Assembly (NCBI GenBank): GCA_029851945.1
Contig: JARKUZ010000002.1
Coordinates: forward strand, 1-25,943
Source: Terrisporobacter sp.
GTDB lineage: Bacteria; Bacillota_A; Clostridia; Peptostreptococcales; Peptostreptococcaceae
Direction: 5' to 3'
DNA length: 25,943 nucleotides
Numbering within the stretch: the first letter of the stretch is position 1; every line of letters begins with the position of its first letter. A model generated the notes under the pieces. The model was not told where the DNA came from. It saw only the letters and a program-made list of their open reading frames with translations, and made no database searches. Shown here in pieces: positions 1 to 7,110 of the stretch. Both the position numbers and the translations under genes were made by a program.

Positions 1-326
1 AATATGCTGATGAGTATGATATACATTTTATTTTTGATGATGATATTATTAAATTATCATTTTATACAGTTCCTCAAGTAGATGTTTTCGCAACAGATAG
101 CGAAGGTGGTTTAATTGGAACTGTTGGCTCATTTACAGATTTACAACGTGATTTACCAATATGCTATATCAATAAAAATAAAGAGTGTTTTCTAATTGCA
201 AATGGCGGGAAAGAGTTTTTAGAAACAACTAAACATTGGAAAAATAATCTTAAACCGTACAATGAAGTTATATTTTATGAATCTAAATTAGAAGCTGAAA
301 AAGAATTGAGATTTATTAATATTTAA
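1..326 (+). CDS. 3' end of an unrecognised gene (possibly SMI1/KNR4-like)
   Basis: An open frame enters from the left edge (first full codon at position 3) and ends with TAA at 324-326, leaving 107 residues. The start lies outside the window. The visible part is soluble and mixed alpha/beta in character, with acidic runs (FDDDII) and the segments PICYINKN and CFLIANGGKEFLE, and no membrane segment. This arrangement of short beta strands followed by a 'yfi' strand and a helix faintly resembles the C-terminal half of SMI1/KNR4 (SUKH) immunity-like proteins, but no diagnostic motif is seen, so the family is a guess. A tiny open frame with its own ribosome binding site follows at 354, and the next real gene starts at 522. 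Confidence 0.6.
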   Translation, partial: YADEYDIHFIFDDDIIKLSFYTVPQVDVFATDSEGGLIGTVGSFTDLQRDLPICYINKNKECFLIANGGKEFLETTKHWKNNLKPYNEVIFYESKLEAEKELRFINI

Positions 327-353
327 GTTCTGAAAAATAACGGAGTTAAATTT

Positions 354-395
354 ATGTTCCCGTATAAATTTCAATTTGTAGAGCCAATTAAATGA
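354..395 (+). pseudogene. truncated gene start (13 codons)
   Basis: A Shine-Dalgarno-like CGGAG at 341-345 precedes ATG at 354, which opens the peptide MFPYKFQFVEPIK and then TGA. The spacing and position just after the preceding gene suggest a former second gene of that transcription unit, now cut short. The codons after the start run into a sequence that recurs near 9918 and 19665 (repeat type 1). It could instead be a chance ORF. Confidence 0.3.
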
Positions 396-420
396 ACAAT
401 ATTAATATATTGTGAATTAA
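364..420 (+). repeat. dispersed repeat type 1, copy 1
   Basis: The stretch shares the blocks CAATTTGTA, ATGAACAATATTAAT and GAATTAA, in the same order and spacing, with 9918-9973, and more weakly with 19665-19706. All copies are non-coding now. In one frame they read as similar peptide tails (SNL...FDEQY then stop), so they may be the conserved 3' end of a lost duplicated gene. Confidence 0.45.
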
Positions 421-422
421 TT

Positions 423-443
423 AGTATAAATTAAATTTATACT
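423..443. promoter_or_regulatory. 21-bp palindrome upstream of the response-regulator gene
   Basis: AGTATAAATT and AATTTATACT form perfect 10-bp arms around a single central A. It lies 10 bp upstream of the predicted -35 box at 453, so it fits an upstream regulator site. The composition is pure AT apart from one G and one C, so a weak terminator hairpin followed by TTCTTT for the preceding gene is an equally fair reading. Confidence 0.4.
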
Positions 444-452
444 TTCTTTAAC

Positions 453-481
453 TTGAAGTTATATAATTAGTAAGATAATAT
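453..481 (+). promoter_or_regulatory. promoter of the response regulator/kinase genes
   Basis: TTGAAG (453-458), a 17-bp spacer and TAATAT (476-481) fit a sigma-A promoter, with the start codon 40 bp downstream at 522. Confidence 0.5.
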
Positions 482-521
482 AATTAATAACATAAAACAA
501 ATTACATATGGAGAGAACAAC

Positions 522-1190
522 ATGTTTACAATAATGGTAGTAGATGATAATGAACAATTACAAAATGAAATAGGGAATTTACTAATAGCAAACGGATACT
601 CAATCTTAAAACCAAAAGATTTTAATAAAATATCACAAATAGTAAAAGAAAGTAGTCCAGACTTAATTTTATTAGATATAAATTTACCTAATGATGATGG
701 ATTTAAGATATGTACAGAGATACGAAGTTTTTCAAATATACCAATAATATTTATAACAAGTAGAAATACAAATATTGATGAACTTATGTCAATTACATTA
801 GGTGGGGATGATTTTATTACAAAACCATATAATACTCAAATACTTTTGGCTAGAATAAATGCAATTCTTAAAAGAGCTTATCCAAATAACTCTAATATGG
901 ATGTAATCGAGTATAATGGATTAACGCTAAATATTTTATCTAGCACAATTGAGCACAATCAAAAGAATATAGAGCTTACAAAGAATGAATTAAAGATACT
1001 TTATTATCTATTAATAAATAAAGGTAAAATTGTATCCAGAGTAGATATTATGGAGTATTTATGGGATAGTTCCATGTTTGTAAATGATAACACACTTACA
1101 GTTAATATAACTAGAATAAGAAATAAAATTGAAGAGATCGGTTTGAAAGATTTTATAAAAACTAAAAGAGGACAAGGTTATATTATATGA
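522..1190 (+). CDS. OmpR/PhoB-family response regulator of a BceRS-type system
   Basis: The 222-residue protein has an N-terminal receiver domain (about 1-115) with the acidic pair D8/D9, phosphoacceptor D52 in LLLDINLP, T79/S80 in FITSR and K101 in TKPY, followed by a winged-helix DNA-binding domain (about 125-222) ending in TKRGQGYII, typical of OmpR/PhoB members. ATG at 522 follows GGAGAG at about 510. It overlaps the kinase gene by four bases (ATGA at 1187) and is followed by a BceAB-type transporter, so it most likely senses antimicrobial peptide exposure via the kinase and activates the transporter genes. The family assignment rests on visible motifs; the BceR-type role is inferred from the neighbours. 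Target site and inducer are unknown. Confidence 0.93.
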   Translation: MFTIMVVDDNEQLQNEIGNLLIANGYSILKPKDFNKISQIVKESSPDLILLDINLPNDDGFKICTEIRSFSNIPIIFITSRNTNIDELMSITLGGDDFITKPYNTQILLARINAILKRAYPNNSNMDVIEYNGLTLNILSSTIEHNQKNIELTKNELKILYYLLINKGKIVSRVDIMEYLWDSSMFVNDNTLTVNITRIRNKIEEIGLKDFIKTKRGQGYII

Positions 1191-2197
1191 GTTTAAAAGA
1201 TTATTTGAAAAGTAGAGTAGCTATAATATTTTTAAATATTATAGCTTTGATAACGTTATCAGTTTTTCTTTTGAGTGTGGGAAATAAATTTAAAGTTATA
1301 ATAACTATATCAATTACATGGATTATTTTTTTATTTGTATATTTTATGTTTGAGTATAGAAAGAGGAGAGCTTATTTTGAAATCATAGAAAAAAGTGTAG
1401 CAAGGATTGATAAAAAGTTCTTAATAAGTGAAGTGTTAAAAGAGCCGACTTTTATTGAAGCTAAACCTTACTATTATCTATTAAAAAAATCAAGTAAATC
1501 AATGAGAGAAGAAATTAACAAAGAAAAATCTAGGCTTAAAGATTATAAAGAATATATAGAACAATGGATTCATGAAGTAAAGACACCCATATCACTTATA
1601 AAATTAATTGAAGAAAACAACAGAACAGCGAAATCATCAGAAGTACTTATTCAGTTAGAAGAAATAGATAGATATGTGGAACAAGCTTTGTTTTATGCAA
1701 GAAGTGAAGATGTAGACAAAGATTACCTTATAAAAGAAATAAGTTTGCAAAGTTGTGTACATAGTGTTATTACAAGAAATAAGCAAGGGTTTATTTTAAA
1801 TAATATAGATCTTGAAATAAATGATATAGATAAACAGGTATTCTCAGATAGTAAATGGCTTGAATTTATTTTAAATCAGATAATAGTAAATGCTATAAAA
1901 TATAGACAAAATGAGTGCCCAAAAATTAAAATAGATGCAATTGATATAAAAAATGGTACTAGATTAATTATTGAGGATAACGGAATAGGTATACCAAGCA
2001 ATGAAATAGATAGAGTATTTGAAAAAGGATTTACAGGAAATATTGGACGAATAAATAGTAAATCTACAGGCATGGGACTATATTTATGCAACAAACTATG
2101 TGATAAATTAGGATTATTAATAGACATAGAATCTAAAATAAATAATTATACAAAGGTAATAATAACTTTTCCAAAGGGAAGCTTTTGTAAGTTTTAA
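1187..2197 (+). CDS. BceS-type intramembrane-sensing histidine kinase
   Basis: This 336-residue kinase has two N-terminal membrane helices (about 11-31 and 36-56) joined by only a few residues, so it lacks an extracellular sensor domain. That is the hallmark of intramembrane-sensing kinases that read the activity of a partner BceAB transporter. The H box is EQWIHEVKTPISL with H129; the N box contains N235 (IIVNAIKYR); the G boxes are DNGIGIP (264-270) and TGMGLYL (294-300). It starts inside the response-regulator stop codon (ATGA), implying translational coupling. It should phosphorylate the regulator encoded just upstream and associate in the membrane with the permease encoded at 3048. Confidence 0.93.
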   Translation: MSLKDYLKSRVAIIFLNIIALITLSVFLLSVGNKFKVIITISITWIIFLFVYFMFEYRKRRAYFEIIEKSVARIDKKFLISEVLKEPTFIEAKPYYYLLKKSSKSMREEINKEKSRLKDYKEYIEQWIHEVKTPISLIKLIEENNRTAKSSEVLIQLEEIDRYVEQALFYARSEDVDKDYLIKEISLQSCVHSVITRNKQGFILNNIDLEINDIDKQVFSDSKWLEFILNQIIVNAIKYRQNECPKIKIDAIDIKNGTRLIIEDNGIGIPSNEIDRVFEKGFTGNIGRINSKSTGMGLYLCNKLCDKLGLLIDIESKINNYTKVIITFPKGSFCKF

Positions 2198-2207
2198 TTC
2201 AGTTAAT

Positions 2208-2223
2208 GTTACGAGATTGTCAC
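2208..2223 (+). promoter_or_regulatory. possible response-regulator site before the transporter genes
   Basis: The 93-bp gap between kinase and ATPase genes contains GTTAC (2208-2212) and GTCAC (2219-2223), two similar pentamers in direct orientation with an 11-bp period, one helical turn, which is how OmpR-family regulators often bind. In Bce-type systems the transporter genes usually have their own promoter controlled by the regulator. I do not see a convincing -35/-10 pair here, so this is tentative. Confidence 0.3.
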
Positions 2224-2290
2224 CTAAAAGTAAGATTAAATCGAATCAAGGAAGTTACTTATAAGTTAAAATATCATCGAGGTGATAAAT

Positions 2291-3058
2291 ATGAAAGAAA
2301 TATTAAAAATAAATAAAGTAGAAAAATATTATGGTAATAAAGGGAATATAGTTAAGGCCATAGATGATGTAAGCTTTGATGTGAAAAAAAGTGAATTTGT
2401 GGGGATAATGGGACCTTCAGGTTCGGGGAAAACAACATTATTAAATATGATAGCAACTATTGATGAAGTGAGTTCAGGTAATATTTATTTAGATGGAAAA
2501 GATTTAACAGAGATAAATCCCAAGAATATAGCAAAGTTTAGAAGAGAAAATTTAGGATTTATATTCCAGGACTTCAACTTATTAGATACGTTAACTATAC
2601 ATGAAAATATTGCATTGGCACTTACAATTAACAAGACTAAAAAGAGTGAAATAGATGGCAAAGTGTTGGCTGTGGCAAAGGAACTGGGAATAGAGGAGTT
2701 ACTAGGTAAGTATCCTTATGAAGTATCAGGTGGTCAAAAGCAAAGGACTGCCTGTGCAAGGGCATTGGTAACAAATCCAAAACTAATATTAGCTGATGAA
2801 CCAACAGGAGCACTTGATTCTAAATCAGCACAAATGTTAATAGAGATGATGGCAAATTTAAATAAAGATTTGGGAGCAACTATTCTGATGGTAACTCATG
2901 ATTCTTTTACAGCTAGTTATTGTAATAGGATATTATTTATCAAGGATGGAAAGATATTTACAGAGTTAGTGAGAGGTGAAAATACACGTAGACAATTTTT
3001 TAATAAAATATTAGATGTGGTAGCATTATTAGGTGGTGATGTTAGAGATGTACGCTAA
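2291..3058 (+). CDS. BceA-type ABC transporter ATPase
   Basis: ATP-binding subunit of a peptide-detoxification ABC transporter of the MacB/LolD-like class. From ATG at 2291 it is 255 residues, with Walker A GPSGSGKTT (41-49), Q-loop IFQDFN (Q93), signature VSGGQKQR (145-152), Walker B LILADEPTGALD (165-176) and switch histidine H203 in MVTHD. An upstream in-frame GTG at 2282 is possible, but AGGTG at about 2280-2284 sits at the right distance for the ATG at 2291. The C-terminal tail (RRQFFNKILDVVALLGG) is characteristic of BceA-like ATPases. It overlaps the permease gene and would energise removal of envelope-targeting peptides such as lantibiotics or bacitracin-like compounds; the exact substrate cannot be told. 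Confidence 0.93.
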   Translation: MKEILKINKVEKYYGNKGNIVKAIDDVSFDVKKSEFVGIMGPSGSGKTTLLNMIATIDEVSSGNIYLDGKDLTEINPKNIAKFRRENLGFIFQDFNLLDTLTIHENIALALTINKTKKSEIDGKVLAVAKELGIEELLGKYPYEVSGGQKQRTACARALVTNPKLILADEPTGALDSKSAQMLIEMMANLNKDLGATILMVTHDSFTASYCNRILFIKDGKIFTELVRGENTRRQFFNKILDVVALLGGDVRDVR

Positions 3059-5102
3059 GTTAGCCAAAAGTAATGCGAAGAAATCTATAAAAGATTATTT
3101 AATTTATTTTATAACTATAACAATATGTGTAAGTTTGTTTTATGCAATAACATCACTTTCCAGCTCTAGTTACGAATTTATAACAGAGGAATCTTATAAT
3201 TTTAGAACTTTACAACTAATATTAAAGTACTCTACTTATGTAATTACAGCAATTTTAATTTTACTTATAGCATATGTGAACAAATATATGATAAGACGAC
3301 GTCAAAGAGAGTTTGCAACATACATACTACTTGGAGCAGAACAAAAGAGTATTGCATTCATGTTTTTTATTGAAACACTTATAATTGGAACATTGGCAAT
3401 AATAGCAGGAATATTTGTGGGAACATTGTTTTCACAAGTTATCACAGCGTTGGTTTTAGTAAGTGTAAATCAAGAAGTAGTATTTACATTAAGGTTATAT
3501 ATGGATACAGTGGCCATTACATTTATATTCTTTATATCTATGTTTTGCATAATAGGTTTGTATAATGTTTCCGTATTAAATAAAATAAAACTAATAGATA
3601 TGTTAAATGCAAGTAAACAAGTAGAGTTCCAGTTTAGAAGAAGTGGAAAAGTATATGGTGTAATATTTGTATTATCAATATTGTTATATATGGTATGTGG
3701 ATACTGTACTTTTGAATTAATAAATGCAGAAATTGATTATAGTATAAAATCACTGACGTATATAGGTGTATCACTAGTAAGTTTTATTATAGGTACTTTT
3801 GCACTATTTTACTCTATTTCCTATATTTTAATATATTTAAAGGACAAATGTATTAACTTTAAGTATGAAGGAACAAATTTATTTTTAATAGGGAGTATTG
3901 TATCTAAAATAAAGACAGCACCAATACTAATGGCAACAATATCAATGACTTTTTTAGGGGCTATGATAAGTTTTATTATGACGCTTGCAATGGCACAGTG
4001 GGCATTGGGATATCTAGATATGAGAGTTCCTTATGATATTGATATAAGAAATGACTATAGTTATAACTTTGATATGGAAGATATACCAAAGTTAGATTAT
4101 GGTGAGGTTGTACAATATTTAAATGATGAAGGTTATAGTGTAAAAAGTTATTGCCAAGTTGAAAAATATTTTATAGATAAAGATGAGTTTTATACTGGGG
4201 ATAGGAATAATTCACCTATTTTAGCAATAAGCTTAAGTGATTTTAACAAATTAAGGACCATGTTAGGTTATGAAAAAATAAATCTTAAAGAAAATGAGTT
4301 TACAACACAATGGCACAGTGTAGTTAATGATAATGATATAAGTAATTTTTTAGCAAAGAACAAACATTTAAATGTTAATGGAGAAATTTTTAACATTAGT
4401 AAAGATTCACATTACAAAGAATCAATCGGGGAAGGAATATATGATTTTTATTCTTATAATATTATTATTTTGCCAGATAAGGTGTGTAAGGATCTTACTC
4501 TAGCGGAAACTAATTTTTTAGCTAATCTAAATAATGAAATGAGCTATGAAGATGCAGCGAATTTTGAATATGAATATATTGAAAAATGGTTTAAAGAAAA
4601 TAATAGGGAATTAATTGAAAAATATAGCAAAGAATTCGATATAACATATAGTATTATAGATGGAAGCGTAAAATCATCTGAAACAAATGATATTTTAAAT
4701 ATGACTTTGGCAATGAGAATTCTTGGGGTATATTTATGCATAGTTCTACTTACCATAAGTTTTACAGTGCTTGCCCTTGGACAACTTGCAGATTCTATCG
4801 AACATAAAGATAGATTTAACGTCCTTAGAAAGTTAGGCGTTGAGGAAAAGTATATAAATAAGATAGTATTAAAGCAAATCTCAATATATTTTGTAGTACC
4901 TATAGCTATTGCACTGGTAGGTGTAGGAATCTTCATATATAACTATTATCTAATGTATCAAGAAGTAATCGCTACTTTTATTGGTGGTAAATTATTCATT
5001 TTGAGTATTGTTACAGGGATTATTTTAACTATTTGTGTTTATGTGTGCTACTTTGTAGGAACGTATTATACTTTTAAGAGAAATATAAAAGAATTTATAT
5101 GA
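3048..5102 (+). CDS. BceB-type ABC transporter permease (FtsX fold)
   Basis: From ATG at 3048 the protein has 684 residues. About ten membrane helices are visible, with a large extracellular domain (roughly residues 323-555, from DMRVPYDIDIRND to near the eighth helix), the diagnostic layout of BceB permeases. The N terminus MYAKLAKSNAKKSIKDYLIYF matches the usual start of this family. In-frame ATG at 3039 and GTG at 3033 exist, but the RBS-like AGGTGG at 3031-3036 is too close to them and suitably spaced for 3048. It overlaps the ATPase gene by 11 bases. It forms the transporter with the ATPase and probably the sensory complex with the kinase at 1187. Confidence 0.92.
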   Translation: MYAKLAKSNAKKSIKDYLIYFITITICVSLFYAITSLSSSSYEFITEESYNFRTLQLILKYSTYVITAILILLIAYVNKYMIRRRQREFATYILLGAEQKSIAFMFFIETLIIGTLAIIAGIFVGTLFSQVITALVLVSVNQEVVFTLRLYMDTVAITFIFFISMFCIIGLYNVSVLNKIKLIDMLNASKQVEFQFRRSGKVYGVIFVLSILLYMVCGYCTFELINAEIDYSIKSLTYIGVSLVSFIIGTFALFYSISYILIYLKDKCINFKYEGTNLFLIGSIVSKIKTAPILMATISMTFLGAMISFIMTLAMAQWALGYLDMRVPYDIDIRNDYSYNFDMEDIPKLDYGEVVQYLNDEGYSVKSYCQVEKYFIDKDEFYTGDRNNSPILAISLSDFNKLRTMLGYEKINLKENEFTTQWHSVVNDNDISNFLAKNKHLNVNGEIFNISKDSHYKESIGEGIYDFYSYNIIILPDKVCKDLTLAETNFLANLNNEMSYEDAANFEYEYIEKWFKENNRELIEKYSKEFDITYSIIDGSVKSSETNDILNMTLAMRILGVYLCIVLLTISFTVLALGQLADSIEHKDRFNVLRKLGVEEKYINKIVLKQISIYFVVPIAIALVGVGIFIYNYYLMYQEVIATFIGGKLFILSIVTGIILTICVYVCYFVGTYYTFKRNIKEFI

Positions 5103-5226
5103 TTTAATATAATCAAATAATACAATAATAAAGTGACAATAATAAAGGAATTTATGGTAAATAAGATAATCATTCACAATATTAATATAATGCGAATAAT
5201 AATAATAAAAATAAGGTGATTTAAAA

Positions 5227-5847
5227 ATGATAAATAGAGATACTAATGAATCTTGGTCTATTAGAACATCTACAGATGAGTTGCTAAATTTTATTATATT
5301 TACTGGATGTATGTATAACTTAATAGATGATGAAAATTTTGATGAGTCAAATACACGTTGGCCTACAAAATTATCAAATTTAGACTTTGACAATTTACAT
5401 ATGAGTAAGCTAAAGTCACAGTGGAAGCTATGGTTTAACAATGTTATAGAAGAAAAATATAATAATATTAATCTTGGTAAAATATGTGTAGCTATTGATG
5501 AAATATATAATATAAATAATTTTTTAGAACTAGAATACATTGAGCTTAGAGAGTGTTGTAAAAAGTCATATCCACATTTCATAGAATGGTGGTATATGCA
5601 AGCAGGAGGAAACAATGCTATTTCTTTTTATGAAATTATTGTTGGTAATAAGTTTTGTGATTATATAGAGGAATTAGAGTGTAAATTAAATAAAAAAGCT
5701 AAGCCATTCAATCTTTATATAGATATAGTATATACAGGAGTACCTAATGTATTAGATATAAATGATAAATATATTATAGTAACTCCTAATGGATATCTCC
5801 ATTTAACTAAGGATTGGTGGATGAAAAAACTAATTAAATTAATATAA
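5227..5847 (+). CDS. unrecognised soluble protein
   Basis: A 206-residue protein with a good ribosome binding site (AAGGTG at about 5214) and ATG at 5227. It has no signal peptide or membrane helix and is rich in aromatic residues and asparagine. Notable segments are SQWKLWFNNVIEEK, FIEWWYMQAGGNN and LYIDIVYTGVPNVLD near the C terminus. I do not recognise the family. Its size, acidity and isolated position beside other decayed orphan genes would fit an immunity- or accessory-type protein, but this is a guess. It is not obviously part of the Bce module, which ends 124 bp upstream. Confidence 0.75.
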   Translation: MINRDTNESWSIRTSTDELLNFIIFTGCMYNLIDDENFDESNTRWPTKLSNLDFDNLHMSKLKSQWKLWFNNVIEEKYNNINLGKICVAIDEIYNINNFLELEYIELRECCKKSYPHFIEWWYMQAGGNNAISFYEIIVGNKFCDYIEELECKLNKKAKPFNLYIDIVYTGVPNVLDINDKYIIVTPNGYLHLTKDWWMKKLIKLI

Positions 5848-5870
5848 CAATTACTTAGGTGGGGATTTGA

Positions 5871-5933
5871 ATGAATACATACTATATTAAACAAAAAATT
5901 TCATTAAGTGATAAATATTACTATCTTTATTAA
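5871..5933 (+). pseudogene. truncated start of a LURP-one-related gene
   Basis: A strong RBS (AGGTGGGG at 5857-5864) precedes ATG at 5871, which opens a 20-residue peptide (MNTYYIKQKISLSDKYYYLY) before TAA. The pattern YYIKQKxxSLxDKY resembles the first strand of LURP-one-related (DUF567/Tubby-like) proteins. The rest of the gene is absent: dispersed repeat copy A begins 21 bp after the stop. It could be a chance short ORF, but the combination of RBS and family-like start favours a remnant. Confidence 0.4.
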
Positions 5934-5954
5934 TAGCTATTGATAATTCAATAA

Positions 5955-6100
5955 ACAATTAAAATATTTTTATAAAATAAATAACAAGTCCTAAAATTTA
6001 CCTTTAGGAATTATAGTTATGTATTTCCAATAAAATTAAAGTCCTTAAAATTCATTTATTTGGATTCTAAGGGCTTTCTTACTATATATTTTTATATAAG
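5955..6100 (+). repeat. dispersed 146-bp repeat, copy A
   Basis: This segment matches 19697-19843 in the same orientation over about 146 bp with only about a dozen differences and two or three single-base gaps. Long identical blocks include TTATAGTTATGTATTTCC and the region from TTCATTTATTTGG through GGGCTTTCTTACTATATA. Each copy contains one strong hairpin. No transposase gene or clear terminal inverted repeats are seen, so it is either a 3' UTR/terminator cassette or a small non-autonomous element. Confidence 0.8.
6038..6077 (+). terminator. hairpin in repeat copy A
   Basis: AAAGTCCTTA pairs with TAAGGGCTTT, nine Watson-Crick pairs plus one U-G wobble; the stem continues inward after one mismatch as AATTC/GGATT around an 8-nt AT loop. 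T-rich sequence follows on the plus strand and A-rich sequence precedes it, so it could terminate transcription in either direction. Confidence 0.6.
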
Positions 6101-6262
6101 TTTTTAGAGAATAATATTAACTTGTCATATATATACAAAATCATTTGTTTTGGTGTACATTTTCTTATTTATAGGGTTTGACATGATATAGATAAATAGA
6201 GTAGCTTGTATTTTTTATGAAAAATATAAGTCTATAATATTAACAGAAAAAGTACTTTGTAA

Positions 6263-6324
6263 TTGACAAAATGTAAATAAGTAATTACAATTTAAAATGT
6301 AAACAATAGATTACATTTTGTCAA
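6263..6324 (+). promoter_or_regulatory. promoter with two TGTAA-N8-TTACA operators of the XRE gene
   Basis: TTGACA (6263-6268), a 17-bp spacer and TACAAT (6286-6291) make a near-consensus sigma-A promoter. Two dyads of identical architecture, TGTAA-N8-TTACA, lie at 6272-6289 (between and overlapping the -35/-10) and 6298-6315 (at the start site), 26 bp apart. In addition TTGACAAAATGTAA (6263-6276) is exactly complementary to TTACATTTTGTCAA (6311-6324), a perfect 14-bp inverted repeat whose right arm touches the RBS at 6323. The layout strongly suggests autorepression by the XRE protein encoded at 6337. Confidence 0.8.
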
Positions 6325-6336
6325 GGAGGTAATACT

Positions 6337-6537
6337 TTGATACAAAATCGAATTAAAGTTTTGAGAGCTGAGCGTAATTGGACACAAGCTGACTTAGCTG
6401 AAAAGGTAGGCATTTCTCGCCAAGCTGTTATATCAATTGAGAAATATAAATATACACCATCTTTAGAATTAGCTTTCAAAATTGCACATGCTTTTGATGT
6501 TTCAATAAATAACGTTTTTGAATACAAGGAGGATTAA
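6337..6537 (+). CDS. small XRE/Cro-CI-family repressor
   Basis: A 66-residue protein consisting of a single helix-turn-helix domain: IKVLRAERNWTQADLAEKVGISRQAVISIEKYKYTPSLE, with the recognition helix around SRQAVISIE, and the C-terminal signature VSINNVFEYKED common to this compact class. The start is TTG at 6337, fixed by AAGGAGG at 6323-6329 with a 7-nt spacer. A membrane-protein gene follows after 4 bases, an arrangement typical of these mini-regulators. Codons such as CGT, CGC and GCT are more frequent here than in neighbouring genes, hinting at separate ancestry. The two dyads on its promoter are the obvious binding sites (inferred). Confidence 0.9.
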   Translation: MIQNRIKVLRAERNWTQADLAEKVGISRQAVISIEKYKYTPSLELAFKIAHAFDVSINNVFEYKED

Positions 6538-6541
6538 AGCA

Positions 6542-6868
6542 ATGAATGAACAAATTATTTTTTTACTTTTCTTGATTCCAGGAGCTGGAATTACTATTTT
6601 TCTTCCTTTCTGGAAGTCAAAAAAAGAAATTGCTTATAAAAAAGACGAACGTTGGCAGTTAATTCAGAACAAAGCTAATAATGTAGTAAATTATTTAAAC
6701 TATATCTTATTAGTATTATTTTTAGTTATTGGACAAATAATAACGATTAATTTTGATATTGAAATAACTTTTACATTGAATCGTCTTTGTACCTATGCGG
6801 TATGTTTCATTGAATTACGAAATGCGGTAGAACTATTTGCATTAAAATATTACGATAATCGAATATAA
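6542..6868 (+). CDS. small membrane protein partnered with the XRE regulator
   Basis: A 108-residue protein with hydrophobic segments near residues 4-23, 50-70 and, less strongly, 80-105; a basic stretch (KSKKEIAYKKDERW) separates the first two. ATG at 6542 is chosen because AAGGAGG (6526-6532) sits 9 nt upstream; an in-frame ATG at 6518 lies inside the XRE gene and lacks an RBS. The family is not firmly recognised; pairs of a 65-70-residue XRE regulator and a small multi-pass protein are common in Firmicutes, but their function is largely unknown. It is co-transcribed with, and probably controlled by, the upstream repressor. Confidence 0.8.
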   Translation: MNEQIIFLLFLIPGAGITIFLPFWKSKKEIAYKKDERWQLIQNKANNVVNYLNYILLVLFLVIGQIITINFDIEITFTLNRLCTYAVCFIELRNAVELFALKYYDNRI

Positions 6869-6918
6869 CTTAGAGAATGAAATTGAGTTTAGATGATACT
6901 ATTGTGGGAGGAATTTAC

Positions 6919-7110
6919 TGTACTGCACCCCAATTGTTGGACCAAAATCTAATGATTGGGGTATTTTTATGGCCAAATATGATTATAATTTTAAAATGAA
7001 GGTTGGTTTATCACCGAATTACAGCTACATTAAGATATGCGGGTATATTTATTAACCAAAAGAAAGTGAGACGTATTATGAAAAAACTAGAACTTAAATA
7101 TTTAACTTAA
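6919..7110 (+). mobile_element. internally deleted IS3-family remnant
   Basis: The left end resembles an IS3-family terminal repeat (TGTACTGCACCCCAATTG from 6919). ATG at 6969 opens MAKYDYNFKMKV, the start of an IS3 orfA transposase. The frame then jumps by one base into VYHRITATLRYAG and QKKVRRIMKKLEL, the HTH_21 segment of orfB (normally GYRRIT...KKVRRIM), ending at TAA 7108-7110. So most of orfA, and the DDE catalytic domain of orfB, are missing. No right terminal repeat is visible. The element is dead and its right end abuts the 3' end of the opposing gene at 7102. Confidence 0.8.

Noticed and set aside
4544..4936. 130-codon minus-strand open frame inside the permease gene
   Set aside because: Shadow of the BceB-type permease; no RBS and no recognisable domain.
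5175..5200. AATATTAATATAATGCGAATAAT resembling the start of repeat type 1
   Set aside because: Only a short AT-rich match is shared; likely chance or promoter-like sequence.
5025..5615. 196-codon open frame on the minus strand overlapping the 5227 gene
   Set aside because: It is the antisense shadow of a gene with a good RBS; its composition (Ser, Tyr, Phe, His, Ile runs) is that of reverse-read AT-rich coding DNA and it has no RBS.
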